Shown: one piece after another, positions 42,231 through 53,009 of the stretch
Layout of the letters: each line of letters opens with the position of its first letter
How positions within the stretch are numbered: position 1 is the stretch's first letter
Assembly: GCF_943734655.1 (NCBI RefSeq)
Contig: NC_071354.1
Span: forward strand, 194,582,411 to 194,646,410
From: Sabethes cyaneus
Lineage: Eukaryota; Arthropoda; Insecta; Diptera; Culicidae
DNA: 64,000 nucleotides
Direction of reading: 5' to 3'
The notes under the pieces: model-generated
The model's input: only the letters and a program-made list of their open reading frames with translations
Database searches by the model: none
Told to the model about the DNA's origin: nothing
Translations under genes and position numbers: made by a program

Positions 42231-43347
42231 GAATTTATTTGCTGCCAAAAAGGTGTAAAAAAAATATTCACTAGTGACGGACTTTACTTAGCATATCAAT
42301 TCACTAATTTATTGAAATAGGTAAATCATTATTTTCAACCAAAAAAGAGGATTCGTATTGCACCAACAAAATCAATATGTATGATATAGACCAATGGCGT
42401 GGTTTTGTCTTGACCTTTAATAAGTTTAGGCATATAATTAATTTTTTATAACGGTAGTCTTTTTACAATCGAAGGAGGGGATGGTAGAAGAAAGTAATGA
42501 AGCAAAGATGTTAATAGTATCCAAACAGAACAGGACAAGGCGTAAAGTAGGAAAAGCGGAAGATTAGGTAAGGAAGGGTCCTTGAAACAACGCATAAGAA
42601 GTTGTGTATTGTTTCTCTTTACCCAATATGGGGTATCGAAACAAGTGATAATCGGAACCAATTATAGCCAGATTCGAACACGCTTCTGCTCCCAATTTGG
42701 AAGGATCGCTGTGTCTTAAATCCCAATGCCCGTACCCGACCCGTGCCCGATAACTCATCGCGTACGGGTTTCAGATAAAATTACTCGTGCCCGATCATCT
42801 CTAAGTATGTAGGAACATTCTGATTCAAGCATCGAATAGCTTCATTCACTCGCATAATTGAATTAAAATATGTGTTTACCGTATAACGCAACTTCAAGTT
42901 CTTTGTAATGTCCCGTTACTGATAACCGCTTTGTATTATAATCATATATTTTAATTCTATTGGAAAGCTCCAGAGTCCAATGCCTCAAGCTTCGCACTAA
43001 TAGGTGAATTATTACACCATGTAGTAATTGACGCACTAAAACATCTGATTTCTCATGACGGTTGCAATGCATAGTGCTAAGTCTCATTTCGCTCCGCATC
43101 AGCTGTTAAACTTATACAAATTTGCATACAATGACCTTCCCTGTGTCGGTTTTATTTGTCTGCGAAAAAAAATTAACAAGAGCATTAATCTGTTTTTATC
43201 ACCATTAGTCACGAAAACTAAATTACGACAAGTTTTTTCTCAACTGCCCGTTCCGTACTTCCACATTTGCTGCAATCGGTCCTGCCAGATTTAAGCCAAG
43301 CTCCGAGAAAGCTTCACCATTTCGCGATAAGCTAGACAGGGCGGAAA
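42231..43347. other. intergenic before gene D
   Basis: No recognised gene. On the minus strand, near 42670-42720, GTTCGAATCTGGCT resembles a pol III B box, but no A box was found, so a SINE relic is only possible. The last 150 bp is presumably the promoter and 5' UTR of gene D. Confidence 0.35.
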
Positions 43348-46300
43348 ATGATTTCGCTGCGATGGTTAGTATTCTTGTTGTTGACTACAGGCATAGAGCG
43401 GTCATGTTGCTTAGTGAACCAATCGGATTCCGCTATAGTTCCTCCGTTGTTTCGGTTCGACAATTACGACCGTTGTGCTTCGACGTTCTGCAGTGTGGCA
43501 ATATATTTGAACACCGAAGCCGATAAGCCAGTAGTGGTGAGTATGGCATGTAAACTAACTCGGAAATTAATTGTTTACTTTGGCAGGAATCGAATAAAAT
43601 TTTGACTGGCTTCAGGCGTGATCTTTTAGAATGGGGTATCTGCATTGCCGATTGCGAGACGGAGTTGGGCAATATCACCCATGAAATCTGGCAACAGTTG
43701 TATCAACCAAAACTCAACAGTGATTATTCGGTAAGTAACAATTAAATATATATTTTTTCAAGGTAATGTTTATTAGGTACGTTCAAAAGTACCTATAACT
43801 TCTGTGACAGGACATAGTACTTATAGGAAATTACTATGAAAAACTATTTGTTCTATTGATAGGACACCACCTCTTATTTCTGATAAAAAAGAACAGAAGT
43901 TGGCGCTAGTGTTACATCATGCGCCATGCGTGAGAGTATGCTTGAAACAATCAATGTTTCCCTGTTGAATACAACAGATGTCATTACTTTGTAACGCATT
44001 TTGTACATTTTGTAAACAGCTCAGCTTTGCGCGACAATAAATTTAATCAGCACAGCAACAGTACTCTCTCATGCATCTCTGTTTCTTTCTTTTGCTAATC
44101 GCAATATAACATTTGACACCTGAACCAATAAATAGTTGGTAAACATTGTTTTTATTTATCGCGTTCATGTTGGCTTACTAATTGTAGAAATTGATCCCGA
44201 AAGATTCTGGATGATTCTTAGATGAGATCCAAACTTCTTAAAATGGTTGTCATCCTGCGCTACCCTCAGACGCTAAGTGCCCCTCTTTCCTCGTCTGCAC
44301 ACAACCGAGGGCTCGATCAAAGATTGGCATTTGGTCGACCCAAGGCCCGGCTATGTCCCGGCCCGTACCACGTGGAGGTAGGGATAATAGTTTCCGTAAC
44401 GAAAACTATTTGATTGGTGCAAGGTAAAGCTGACCCTGACCGGCCGCCATAACTGGTCTCAATCGACTGTATCGTATGATGCGTTGAAATGAATAAAGTT
44501 GTGAGGCGTGAGTACTTTGAACTCCCAACGTTTCTGCAATATCAGTCGAATGATAATAATCTGGTCCGTAGCTCCCATGAAGCCCACCTGATAATTCACT
44601 ACGAAAACTTAGACTATCGGTAACAGCTGGCCTAACAGGATTTGAGAGCAAGGTACTAGATATACATACAATAGTCGAGCCGACCAGTCTTTTTGTAGAA
44701 GGGACAAACTGCTCCTTCCATCCATTCCTCCGGTAGCTTCTCCTCAAAAATGTTGGAAATAACTCAATGTTGAGCCATTGCCACCGTTTCTCGGGCGTGT
44801 TTATAAAGTTCTGCTGGGAGGCGGATCCGATTTCTCGTTTGTAGTGCTGCGACATTACTAACTTTCATGGGTATTCTCAGGTTAACTTCCGTTCCACCTC
44901 CTTCTTCAAATTCGCCATTAACGTATTCGTGAAAGAACAGCTTCCACCTGACGGTCGTTAGTGATCTTTCCTGACCCCTTCACTTTTGGTAATTCAAGTA
45001 AAAAATAAAACAAACGATACTTATTTGTAAAGTCGACGTGGCCGAAAGTATGCTGGAAAAGATTCTTTCATCGTTAACTAGTCATTTTTCGGTTTTCGTA
45101 ACCTGACATATAGTACATTATTAATATTAAACAAACTAATGAATTGGGTCATCTTTCGTCTTTATGATTTTCTAATTCTCAAAATGACTGAAATAATTTT
45201 TTTTAAATCATTCATTTTTTTCACCATATTGACACACACTTAGCACATGTTGACGATATGGAAGGAACAATCGGTACCATTTCGTGAGAAATATGACACA
45301 TTGATTAACGTCTGTGTCAACAATCGGTTACAACGTGATTACAATCTGACTCAGCATGGCTCCTCGGAAATCCTGTACTGTGTGAACAATGATCCATCTG
45401 AGCAACAATCTAGAGGAGGTATTGTGGCCGGTCATACAACATCATTGTAGTCTATTAAATCTCATTCCAAACTATTTTTTGCAATCCTAGACTGGTGGAC
45501 GGAAGCATTTATGGCAGTAACGCTGATTTTAATCAGCACTGTTCTGATAACTAGTGTAATTGACCTTTTCGTTGCTGATAGTAGTCTAAAGGGTAACGGT
45601 TTCCTTTATTAAAACACCTGATCACTTATGTTGATAGTTTTTTGTATGAATTCAGATCACCTGCTAGTAAGATCCTTCGCTATTAGACGAAATTGGGCAC
45701 GGCTTTTGGAACAACCGAATAACGAAATCTACCGAGATTTTGGCTACATCGATGGACTACGAATCTTCATTAACATTTTTACGTTGATAGTTCACTGTTT
45801 GTCAGTGAGTGCCATTCTTCCTCAAAGTAATCCCGAACAAGGGGAGAAGGTATGAGTGTTTACGTACAATTCGGTGACAACTACTTAAATTGGTACTCAT
45901 TTTAGATACTTCAAAATCCAACTACATTACCCATTCTGGCATCAACTCATGTCAGTGTTCAAAGTTTCTTCGTCATAACGGGAATGCTGCAGATGGCAAA
46001 CTTTATGAAGGATATTCAGGCGAACAAGGTGCACGATAGTAGCTATTTTCGATCAAAAATCGTCAATCGGTTCATTCGATTGCTTCCAGTCTACTATTTT
46101 TTTCTACTGTTCACAATTGCCTGTGATAACCTTCCTGGGCTAAATATGAGATTCGCGGGATACCTATCAATGACTACCGAGCGGTACATTTGTCGACGTC
46201 ACGGCTGGAAAAATCTGCTTTTTATCAATAACCTACCAGATTTAGAAAACGAATCTTGTTTCCTCCATGGATGGTATCTGGCTGCTGATCAGCAGTTATT

Positions 46301-47239
46301 TCTTTTTTCGTTAGTTTTATTAGCCCTAATTTGGAAGTTCCCAAAAAGTACCAACGTCATCCTTTGGATGACGGCTACGACTTCGATAATAGTTCCGGCG
46401 ATCATCGCGTACTGTTTGGGAGTAAACTCATTACCTCCTTTTAAACTCGCGTAAGTTTACCGAATTGTTTATTATTGTTTAATGTCCTTTAGTTGATATG
46501 TTGCTCTTGCAGAGAAATCCGGCTATTGTTTTATTATCAGCCCTGGTTCAATCACATCTATCAAACAGCCTACAACAACTTGAATGCAACAGCAGCTGGA
46601 CTGATTGTTGGGTATTTGTATCATCAATCTAAAATAGGAAAACTCAATCCAAGAAGGGTAGGATTCGAAAAGGGTACGACTCTCGTTATTCTAATTTTAA
46701 AAAATGTATTCTAGTTTATCAGACAGCTAAAGCTGTCCACGTCCGTTATTGTCCTGGCAGTACTGGGAACAATCCCGCTGTTTTACGAAAACGTATTACC
46801 GCGTCCTTCGGTGTTCAACACGCTTCACTTTATCTTGTTTCGTAGCTACGGAGTTTTGGGCATCAGTGTTTACTTTTTACATTGCTTCCTAACTCCTCCA
46901 GGTGAATGATTGCTTCAGGAGTAAATAGTTTTCGTTAAGACTTATTCTTTAATTTATATTTTAGGTGTGTTTCGGCGCATTTTGAGCTCCCGTTTGTTAA
47001 CCAGCCTTGGAAAGCTGTCCTATTGCGTCTACGTGCTTCATGTTCCTTTGCTGAGGGTAATGATGAACTACATTCGAATACCGGTTGAGATTTCGCATTC
47101 GAGCATAGCTATATTATCCGTAGCGTTAGTTATTGCATCCTATATGCTAGGACTTGTGACTTATCTTGTGATAGAACAGCCCTCTAGTGTTCTGCTAAAA
47201 CATTGGTACTCCGACAGCAGAAAGGTTAAGACATCTTAG
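43348..47239 (+). CDS. NRF-6-like membrane acyltransferase, gene D
   Basis: Exons 43348-43536, 43587-43730, 45244-45418, 45491-45592, 45656-45849, 45906-46450, 46513-46657, 46715-46901 and 46965-47239 (TAG). The total is 1956 nt, 651 residues, all phases matching. Signal peptide begins MISLRWLVFLLLTTGIERS. The NRF domain cysteines are FCSV, DCETEL and NVCVN. The acyltransferase domain has DGLRIFINIFTLIVH, LIRLLP-equivalent FIRLLPVYYFFLLF and GWYLAADQQLF. Compared with B and C it has an extra phase-0 intron in the first exon, shared with E. Intron 2 is about 1.5 kb and carries a LINE fragment. Polyadenylation signal 47309-47314. Likely functional; substrate unknown. Confidence 0.92.
44406..44860 (-). 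mobile_element. RTE-like LINE fragment in gene D intron 2
   Basis: Minus translation in mixed frames gives EEKLPEEWMEGAVCPFYKK-like and THHTIQSIE-like pieces of the reverse-transcriptase domain, antisense to the host gene. Heavily decayed. Confidence 0.65.
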
Positions 47240-47314
47240 TGTTTTAGTTTGAATTGAATAGTAGTATTAAATCAAGACATCAAACATGAACATGAAATTT
47301 ATCCTCAAAATAAA

Positions 47315-47702
47315 AATTAGCTTTGGCAAATACTAAATTAATGATTATTTATTTTGTTAAAAGAACCAGTTTTCCAAATTTGCAAAATTTCAGTGGCGCG
47401 TTGATTTTAACCACCACTTATATCAATATGCACGATTAAATTAAATGCGCAAATGCTGAAAACCAACGGAATTGCTTAAAATTTATTAAATATTCTATGG
47501 GATATTTTATTATGGTCGCTACAAACCAAATCGATCAGAATAATCTGACAGTAAAACTTTAACTTTGCTGTTCACAAAGCTGGCGAACTTATTTAGCTTT
47601 TACCAGAGCGAAAAGCAAAAAGCTTTTTTAAATTATGGCGATGCCTGTCAAGCAGTGAAAGCTTAACCGATTTTATTGCTGCTTTCAGCAGAGCGCGATT
47701 CT
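47315..47702. other. intergenic, nothing recognised
   Basis: AT-rich sequence downstream of gene D. No feature seen. Confidence 0.35.
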
Positions 47703-47921
47703 TATCCATCTTTTTACGAGCCATAATGGCGGACGTGTTCGTAATATTTGAACAGCATTTTTGACATTTCCCTAATACATCGCACGTTTTCTTTCCGTAC
47801 ATTCCTTTAGTTTTACCGTGAACGCGCGGAAATAAGACGTGCGATGTATTAGTGAAATGTCAAAGATGCCGTTCAAATATTACGAACACGTCCGCCATTA
47901 TGGTTCGTAAATAGCTGGATA
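47703..47921. mobile_element. foldback MITE, copy 1 of a tandem pair
   Basis: The arms (ATCCATCTTTTTACGAGCC, then ATAATGGCGGACGTGTTCG) extend about 85 bp each and are near-perfect complements around a loop of about 35 bp (TTCCTTTAGTTTTACCGTG). The two arms differ at several positions, so this copy is older than or independent of copy 2. Confidence 0.85.
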
Positions 47922-47926
47922 GAGGT

Positions 47927-48145
47927 TATCCAGCTTTTTACGAGCCATAATGGCGGACGTGTTCGTAATATTTGAACAGTATTTTTGACATTTCCCCAAT
48001 ACATCGCACGTGTTCTTTCCGTGCATTCCTTTAGTTTTACCGTGAACGCGCGGAAAGAAAACGTGCGATGTATTAGGGAAATGTCAAAAATGCTGTTTAA
48101 ATATTGCGAACACGTCCGCCATTATGGCTCGTAAAAAGCTGGATA
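47927..48145. mobile_element. foldback MITE, copy 2 of a tandem pair
   Basis: Same hairpin as 47703-47921, ending GCTCGTAAAAAGCTGGATA. It is separated from copy 1 by GAGGT, and GAGGT also follows copy 2 (48146-48150). The pair therefore looks like a duplication of 'MITE plus GAGGT' rather than two separate insertions. Confidence 0.85.
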
Positions 48146-48150
48146 GAGGT

Positions 48151-48639
48151 TTTATTATGAAAACATTCTGTGCAGTGAGCCACTTGGTCAGAAAGCAGTT
48201 TTATAGCGGTCATCAGAAAGTTCTGGTGAAGCTCATAGTTTTATTAGAGGTTTTATGAAATTGGTCATGAAAACCACTATACGAACGTAATAAAACTTGG
48301 AATTCTTACTTGGGATGTGATATTTGCAATTCGGACTAGAAAAATTAGAATAGATCATCGGGACGAAAACGGGCTATGCATTGATAACTCTAGAGAAACC
48401 CAACTAAGAGGTGGCCCGCTTGCAAATGACGGATCTCTGTAGTGGCATGTTCGTACGAACCTGAATCGCATTAGCAATTTGTATGATTTCGGTTTCGATT
48501 GTATTGTTTCGGTATTTTAGTATTGGTAATTTATAATTTAGTGTTGCTCTGATCACTTGAAATTTATTGGACTTAAACGGACTTTTTGTTCTTCTAGCCA
48601 CATAGAGGCGAGGTGGTTCTTACCGCATTCCGCTTCACT
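48151..48639. other. no recognisable feature
   Basis: The minus frame at 48404-48601 shows no motif I can name. Otherwise non-coding. Confidence 0.35.
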
Positions 48640-49080
48640 GTACTCGGTCCTGGGCTACACGTCGCCAATTCATTGAGTTAAGCCTCGGCATATGCAAATC
48701 GACTGCGACCTGCTCGTGCTATCTAGTACTCTGCGCCCCGTCCCGGTGAGGTTCTTGAAGAAAACGGATTTCACTGCATAGTCGTCTGGCATCCTTGCAA
48801 CGTGGGTAGCCCACCGCAGTCTCCCAACTTTGTGTACAATAGGAATCTCTCCAAGTTGGGCCTGCAGCTCGTAGTTCATACACCTCCGCCCCTATCCGCT
48901 TTCCATTTGTACTCCGCCAAAAATAATAATCCGTTCCGCACCACCTTTCGGCATGTGTCCGTAAGCAAAGTTATAGTTCTGATTAGCGCTTTGTACATCA
49001 TCAGCTTTGTGCGGTATCGTATGCTCCTTGATACAAGCATCTTGCGGAGGGAAAACAGGCTCGACTTTCAGCTTGAATGA
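48640..49080 (-). mobile_element. RTE-like LINE 3' fragment (second family)
   Basis: Minus translation: a block resembling LVSRSIRYRTKLMMYKALIR, then MNYELQAQLGEIPIVHKVGR and LRWATHVARMPDDYAVKSVF, the same C-terminal block as at 1.1-1.3 kb and 33.1-33.4 kb. Truncated and frameshifted. Confidence 0.8.
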
Positions 49081-49165
49081 GTCGTTTAACTTAGAAAGGA
49101 AAGGCCCTAGCTATTTGCAATCTTCTGCAAAAATGTGTGTTTTGACTTTTTGAGTCCCTTCAATA

Positions 49166-50434
49166 AGGCTTGTTTGCGACAAAATTTGACACCCCTAAAC
49201 ACACACAGCTTCGAAAAAACATCAACAATGAGTGAAATATTTTTCAGAGTGGTAGACGTATGTCTGTTCTTTCTGAAAATATAACACTTGTTTATATTAC
49301 AAGCGCTCAGCGTAAAATGGCGTCGAAAGAAGAGCAGGTGCGAAAAGCAATTGTGTACCGTCGCAATGAAAATCCGGATCTCTCGTTAAGAAAACTTGCC
49401 AAAAAGCATGGATTTCCTCCAAACACTGTTCACAGTGTTTTAAAATCGATCGATACTCGCTTGACAACAGCTAGGAAGAAAGCAAGTGGAACAAAAACGG
49501 ATCTGAGGAACCACCACAAAGATGCGATGGTAAAACAAATATTACGGAGGAGACCAGATCTTTCTGTACGTACCATTGCTCGTAAAATAAAAATGTCGCC
49601 AACATTCGACAAGGCATGAAGTCTTTCAAGGTGAGGACTGTGCCAAACCGTAATGACAAGCAAAATACGACGGCCAAAACACGCGCCCGTAAGCTTTATC
49701 GCGAATATTTAACGAAGTTTCCATGCGTTATAATGGACCATGAAACGTAAGTCCTAGAAAACTTTAAACAGTTTCCGGCTAAATCTATTTACATTGACAT
49801 GAAACGGAATGGCGTTGCAGAGCATTTTAGAACAAAGAAGAAAGCCAAGTTCCCCAAAAAATATTTAGTATGCAGCTGTGGTCGAGCAAGCAAAAGTTAC
49901 ATCACTACGGGATCAGTTAACAAGGAAATATACCGTGAAGAATGCCTGCAGAAACGATTGTTACCGTTTCTACACAGCCATGATTACCCTCGCTGTTTTG
50001 GCCTGATTTGGCATCCTGTCACTATACCAAAGTTGTTTTGGAATGGTATGATGCTAATGGAGTCCATATTGTACCGAAGTAGGCGAATCCACCTAACTGT
50101 CCAGAGTTACACCCCATCGAGCGATATTCGGATTTGGAGAAGGGAGAGAGAGCTGTCCCAGCACAAACAACAAGCAACAACTATAGATAAATTTCGAAAA
50201 TCTTGGACAAACGCAGCTAAATTGGTTGCCAACAAGTCTGTACTGACCCTCATGGCAAGAGCAAACTCCAAAGTTCGCCAATTTTTCATGCAGACCAAAT
50301 AAGTAATGTTAATTTGTTTGATAATTATTAACGATACACACATAAATGATATAAAATTGTTTCATGGATTAAACTTCTAGCAAATTTGTTTTATTGCAAA
50401 ATTGAAGTGTCCAGATTTTGTCGCGAACAAGCCT
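49166..50434 (+). mobile_element. defective Tc1/mariner-type element, copy 2
   Basis: Terminal repeats AGGCTTGTTTGCGACAAAAT / complement with TA on both sides (49164-49165, 50435-50436). At 1269 bp it has the normal length for the superfamily and is the less deleted copy. Transposase N-terminus MASKEEQVRKAIVYRRNENP with paired helix-turn-helix; first catalytic block altered to VIMDHET and followed by a stop (TAA at about 49748). Frameshifts separate this from the distal part (HSHDYPRCFGL, then PPNC..E-like region with the last catalytic residue near 50110, then QATTIDKFRKSWTNAAK). Not functional. Confidence 0.88.
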
Positions 50435-50436
50435 TA

Positions 50437-51100
50437 ATCGTTTAGAACCATACATTTTTGTAAAATGCAAACTACATATGCTAGGTATGAAAAACTTATT
50501 TTTGGGGAATTTTCAAACAATACGTTCCATAGCTCTGCAGTTGATAGAGATAGAAATGTCGTTTCTTTGGCAAAGTTATTTGCCTTTATATTTTCTATAA
50601 CTTTGCCGAAGAAACTATGTATCTATCTACTAACACAAAAAAGTGGACATATATCGAACCTGCAGCGAACGCCAAACACATAAAACGTATGCTTGCCGTA
50701 CTCTCATTTTGGTGGTTGGGACAAGGGGCACCTATATACAAGTTTGTAGTACTCGACCTAAGCTTTATGGTGAAGCACTGATTTCATAACCCACTTTCCC
50801 CATTTTGCCTCACAGGCTCGAGAAGCTATGGAAATTTAAAGCTTCATTATGCGATAACTTTGCGAGAGATTTGCGTCCTTTTTCTAAAACGCGTTTGTTT
50901 TGACTGTTTCGATAATTGCCTAGAACAATGTATTCTTGTAAAATGCAATTAACATAAGCTTAATATGAAAAACTAATTTTTAAAGAAGTTTCAAAGAAAA
51001 TGCTCTATAACTCTGTACTCGATAGTGATAAAAATGTCATTTCTTCAGCAAAGTTGCTTGTTTTTGCATTATTTACAACTATGAAACTATGTCTAATTTC
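50437..51100. repeat. two diverged direct repeats of about 190 bp
   Basis: 50455-50640 and 50930-51100 share TTGTAAAATGCAA, ATATGAAAAACT, GAT AGAGATA/GTGATA-like blocks and AAATGTC(G/A)TTTCTT..GCAAAGTT in the same order. Non-coding; unknown repeat class. Confidence 0.55.
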
Positions 51101-51631
51101 ACAAAAAGTTATTTTTTATTCTTATTATAATAAACAGAGGTTGGAAAACTCGCAAAATGAATAGATACGCCGAGCATCGGCAAACGGTTTTTATCATGAT
51201 AAAACAGCTACGCGAGTGGTTCAATTCGCCTATAACAATGAGCAATATACACTCACGCTTCGTAGCATCGCTGAATATACGAATATCGTGAGCAACGCAA
51301 AAGTGCAAATTGACGCTTTCTGCTGCTTGTAAAGCCACTAACACTACTTTAAACTATTCCCTTTTCGTGGTAATATTATTTTGAATAATTTCCGACGTCC
51401 CCGTGCATTCTATATCCAAAAAATCGAACACACTCAATGTTCAATATTCAATTTTTGAACGAATTCTGATGTTCACATTGAGGTTCTGTTCGTGATAAAA
51501 TTCAAAGCTGATGCGTGCATTATCGGCGAGGCAGGCGAATAGTATATGTTCATGAGGGATGTTAATCGATTCAAATGATCACTTTTTCGCGAATTCTCCA
51601 ACCACTGATAATAAGCGATGACTAACTAACG
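51101..51631. other. no recognisable feature
   Basis: Open frames here show no motif. It may contain the promoter of the exon that begins at 51632. Confidence 0.3.
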
Positions 51632-51837
51632 ATGAATGATAAAATGAATGCGAAATACACTAGAAAAAAAGTTCCACTTTTCACCCTTTTGTATTACTGT
51701 GCATTGCTTGGTACATTCGGTATCGCATTGTTCTTCTTCGGGAGCCGTTCGCTTGTTTCCTTGGAAGTGACCCATTTAATGGCACGGCGCGACGGTCGTT
51801 CATCTAGTCGTGTGTCACGCCCTACTATATTTCTCGG
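51632..51837 (+). CDS. orphan first exon encoding a membrane anchor
   Basis: ATG at 51632 (or 51644) opens a frame with a basic start (NAKYTRKK), one hydrophobic helix (VPLFTLLYYCALLGTFGIAL then FFFG) and a polar tail with RRDGRSSSR. It ends in phase 2 at a perfect GTAAGT donor (51838). The GIALFxxGxxxxxLE pattern recalls the N-terminus of GPI ethanolamine phosphate transferases such as PIG-O, but this is from memory of a short pattern. No following exon was found before gene E, so it may be a stranded duplicate or a gene whose other exons I missed. Confidence 0.35.
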
Positions 51838-53009
51838 GTAAGTTTTCAAAAGGTCCCAAGTAACAATAAGAGATTTTCCTCGCCTCTGCTCACTTTAACT
51901 TATTATCTCTAGATGCAAATACACTTGAATACTTAACAAATCTTGCATTGAAATGCGTTTTCGTCGTCGTAATAATCGGAAGAAAGGCACTTTGAAGCAA
52001 GTCTCTCATTCTTACATTAGACATTTTGAAAAGCTATGCGAGATAGAAAAAACAATGGTCTTCTCATCAAACAGATGCGTACCAAACATAACCAATTTCT
52101 ACAAAAACACTGTGATTTGTTATCATATTAAGACTCAATCCTGTCGTTTCTTTTTCATCAGACGAATGAAGACTAATGTACAATCACTTTATTCTTCTAC
52201 AGAAAAAATTTTCATTGATTGCTATTACGTGAAAAAAGCGCTTTCGCATCAATTCAACGATATCGACTAAATCTTGATGATCAAATCAAATCACGCAGTA
52301 CCTTATGCACAACGTGGGCTTTACTAAGTGCTGTTCGACGATTAGCATACCAAGCACAATGTATAATTTAGTCGAGGGAAATATGAAATTCGCACATGAG
52401 CAAGCTGACCGATCGACTAATTGAACATGACAGAGACGGCTTAAGCACACGTCATTCTATGCCATTAAACAGTGCAGAGGTCTGCAAAAGTCATTCAGCT
52501 AAAATTTGAGCTTGAAAAGTGACAAAATGAATGAATTTTACTCCCGTAGATGCAAATACCTACCTATTGAAACATGTTTCGATAGTCCAACCCTCAACTT
52601 ATAGTGCTCTGACATAGCCATAGAATATCGAACAAGGTGTATGGTAATTCCCTAGTGCCAATAGAAATGTGCACAACTGTAACTACGACAGTCAATAGCG
52701 GTAATACGGGCAAACTAGTCTTGCTTAGAAATATAAGCTACTTATTGATGTTGTTTTATGTTAGCATTTATTTTAGCATTTTATAAAATTATTGAAACTT
52801 ATTTTAGAAAACATGTTAATAAACTCTTCACATCTCAGATTATTTAAGTCTCAACTGAACGACCTGTACCTTTACATGAGATAAGTATTTAGCCACTTAA
52901 CAACTAATTAAAGGGTGCACAGAGTAGTTAACACCAGCTCTAAGGCGATTGGTGGAACTGATCGAAAAGTCCCAGTTACATTCAAACTAGTCCCCGGGAA
53001 AGGTTGAAT
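51838..53009. other. no recognisable exon
   Basis: The 105-codon frame at 51953-52270 is basic and Cys-poor without a known motif, and lacks acceptor/donor context matching the 51837 donor. The rest is AT-rich, with the gene E promoter presumably in the last 150 bp. Confidence 0.3.
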
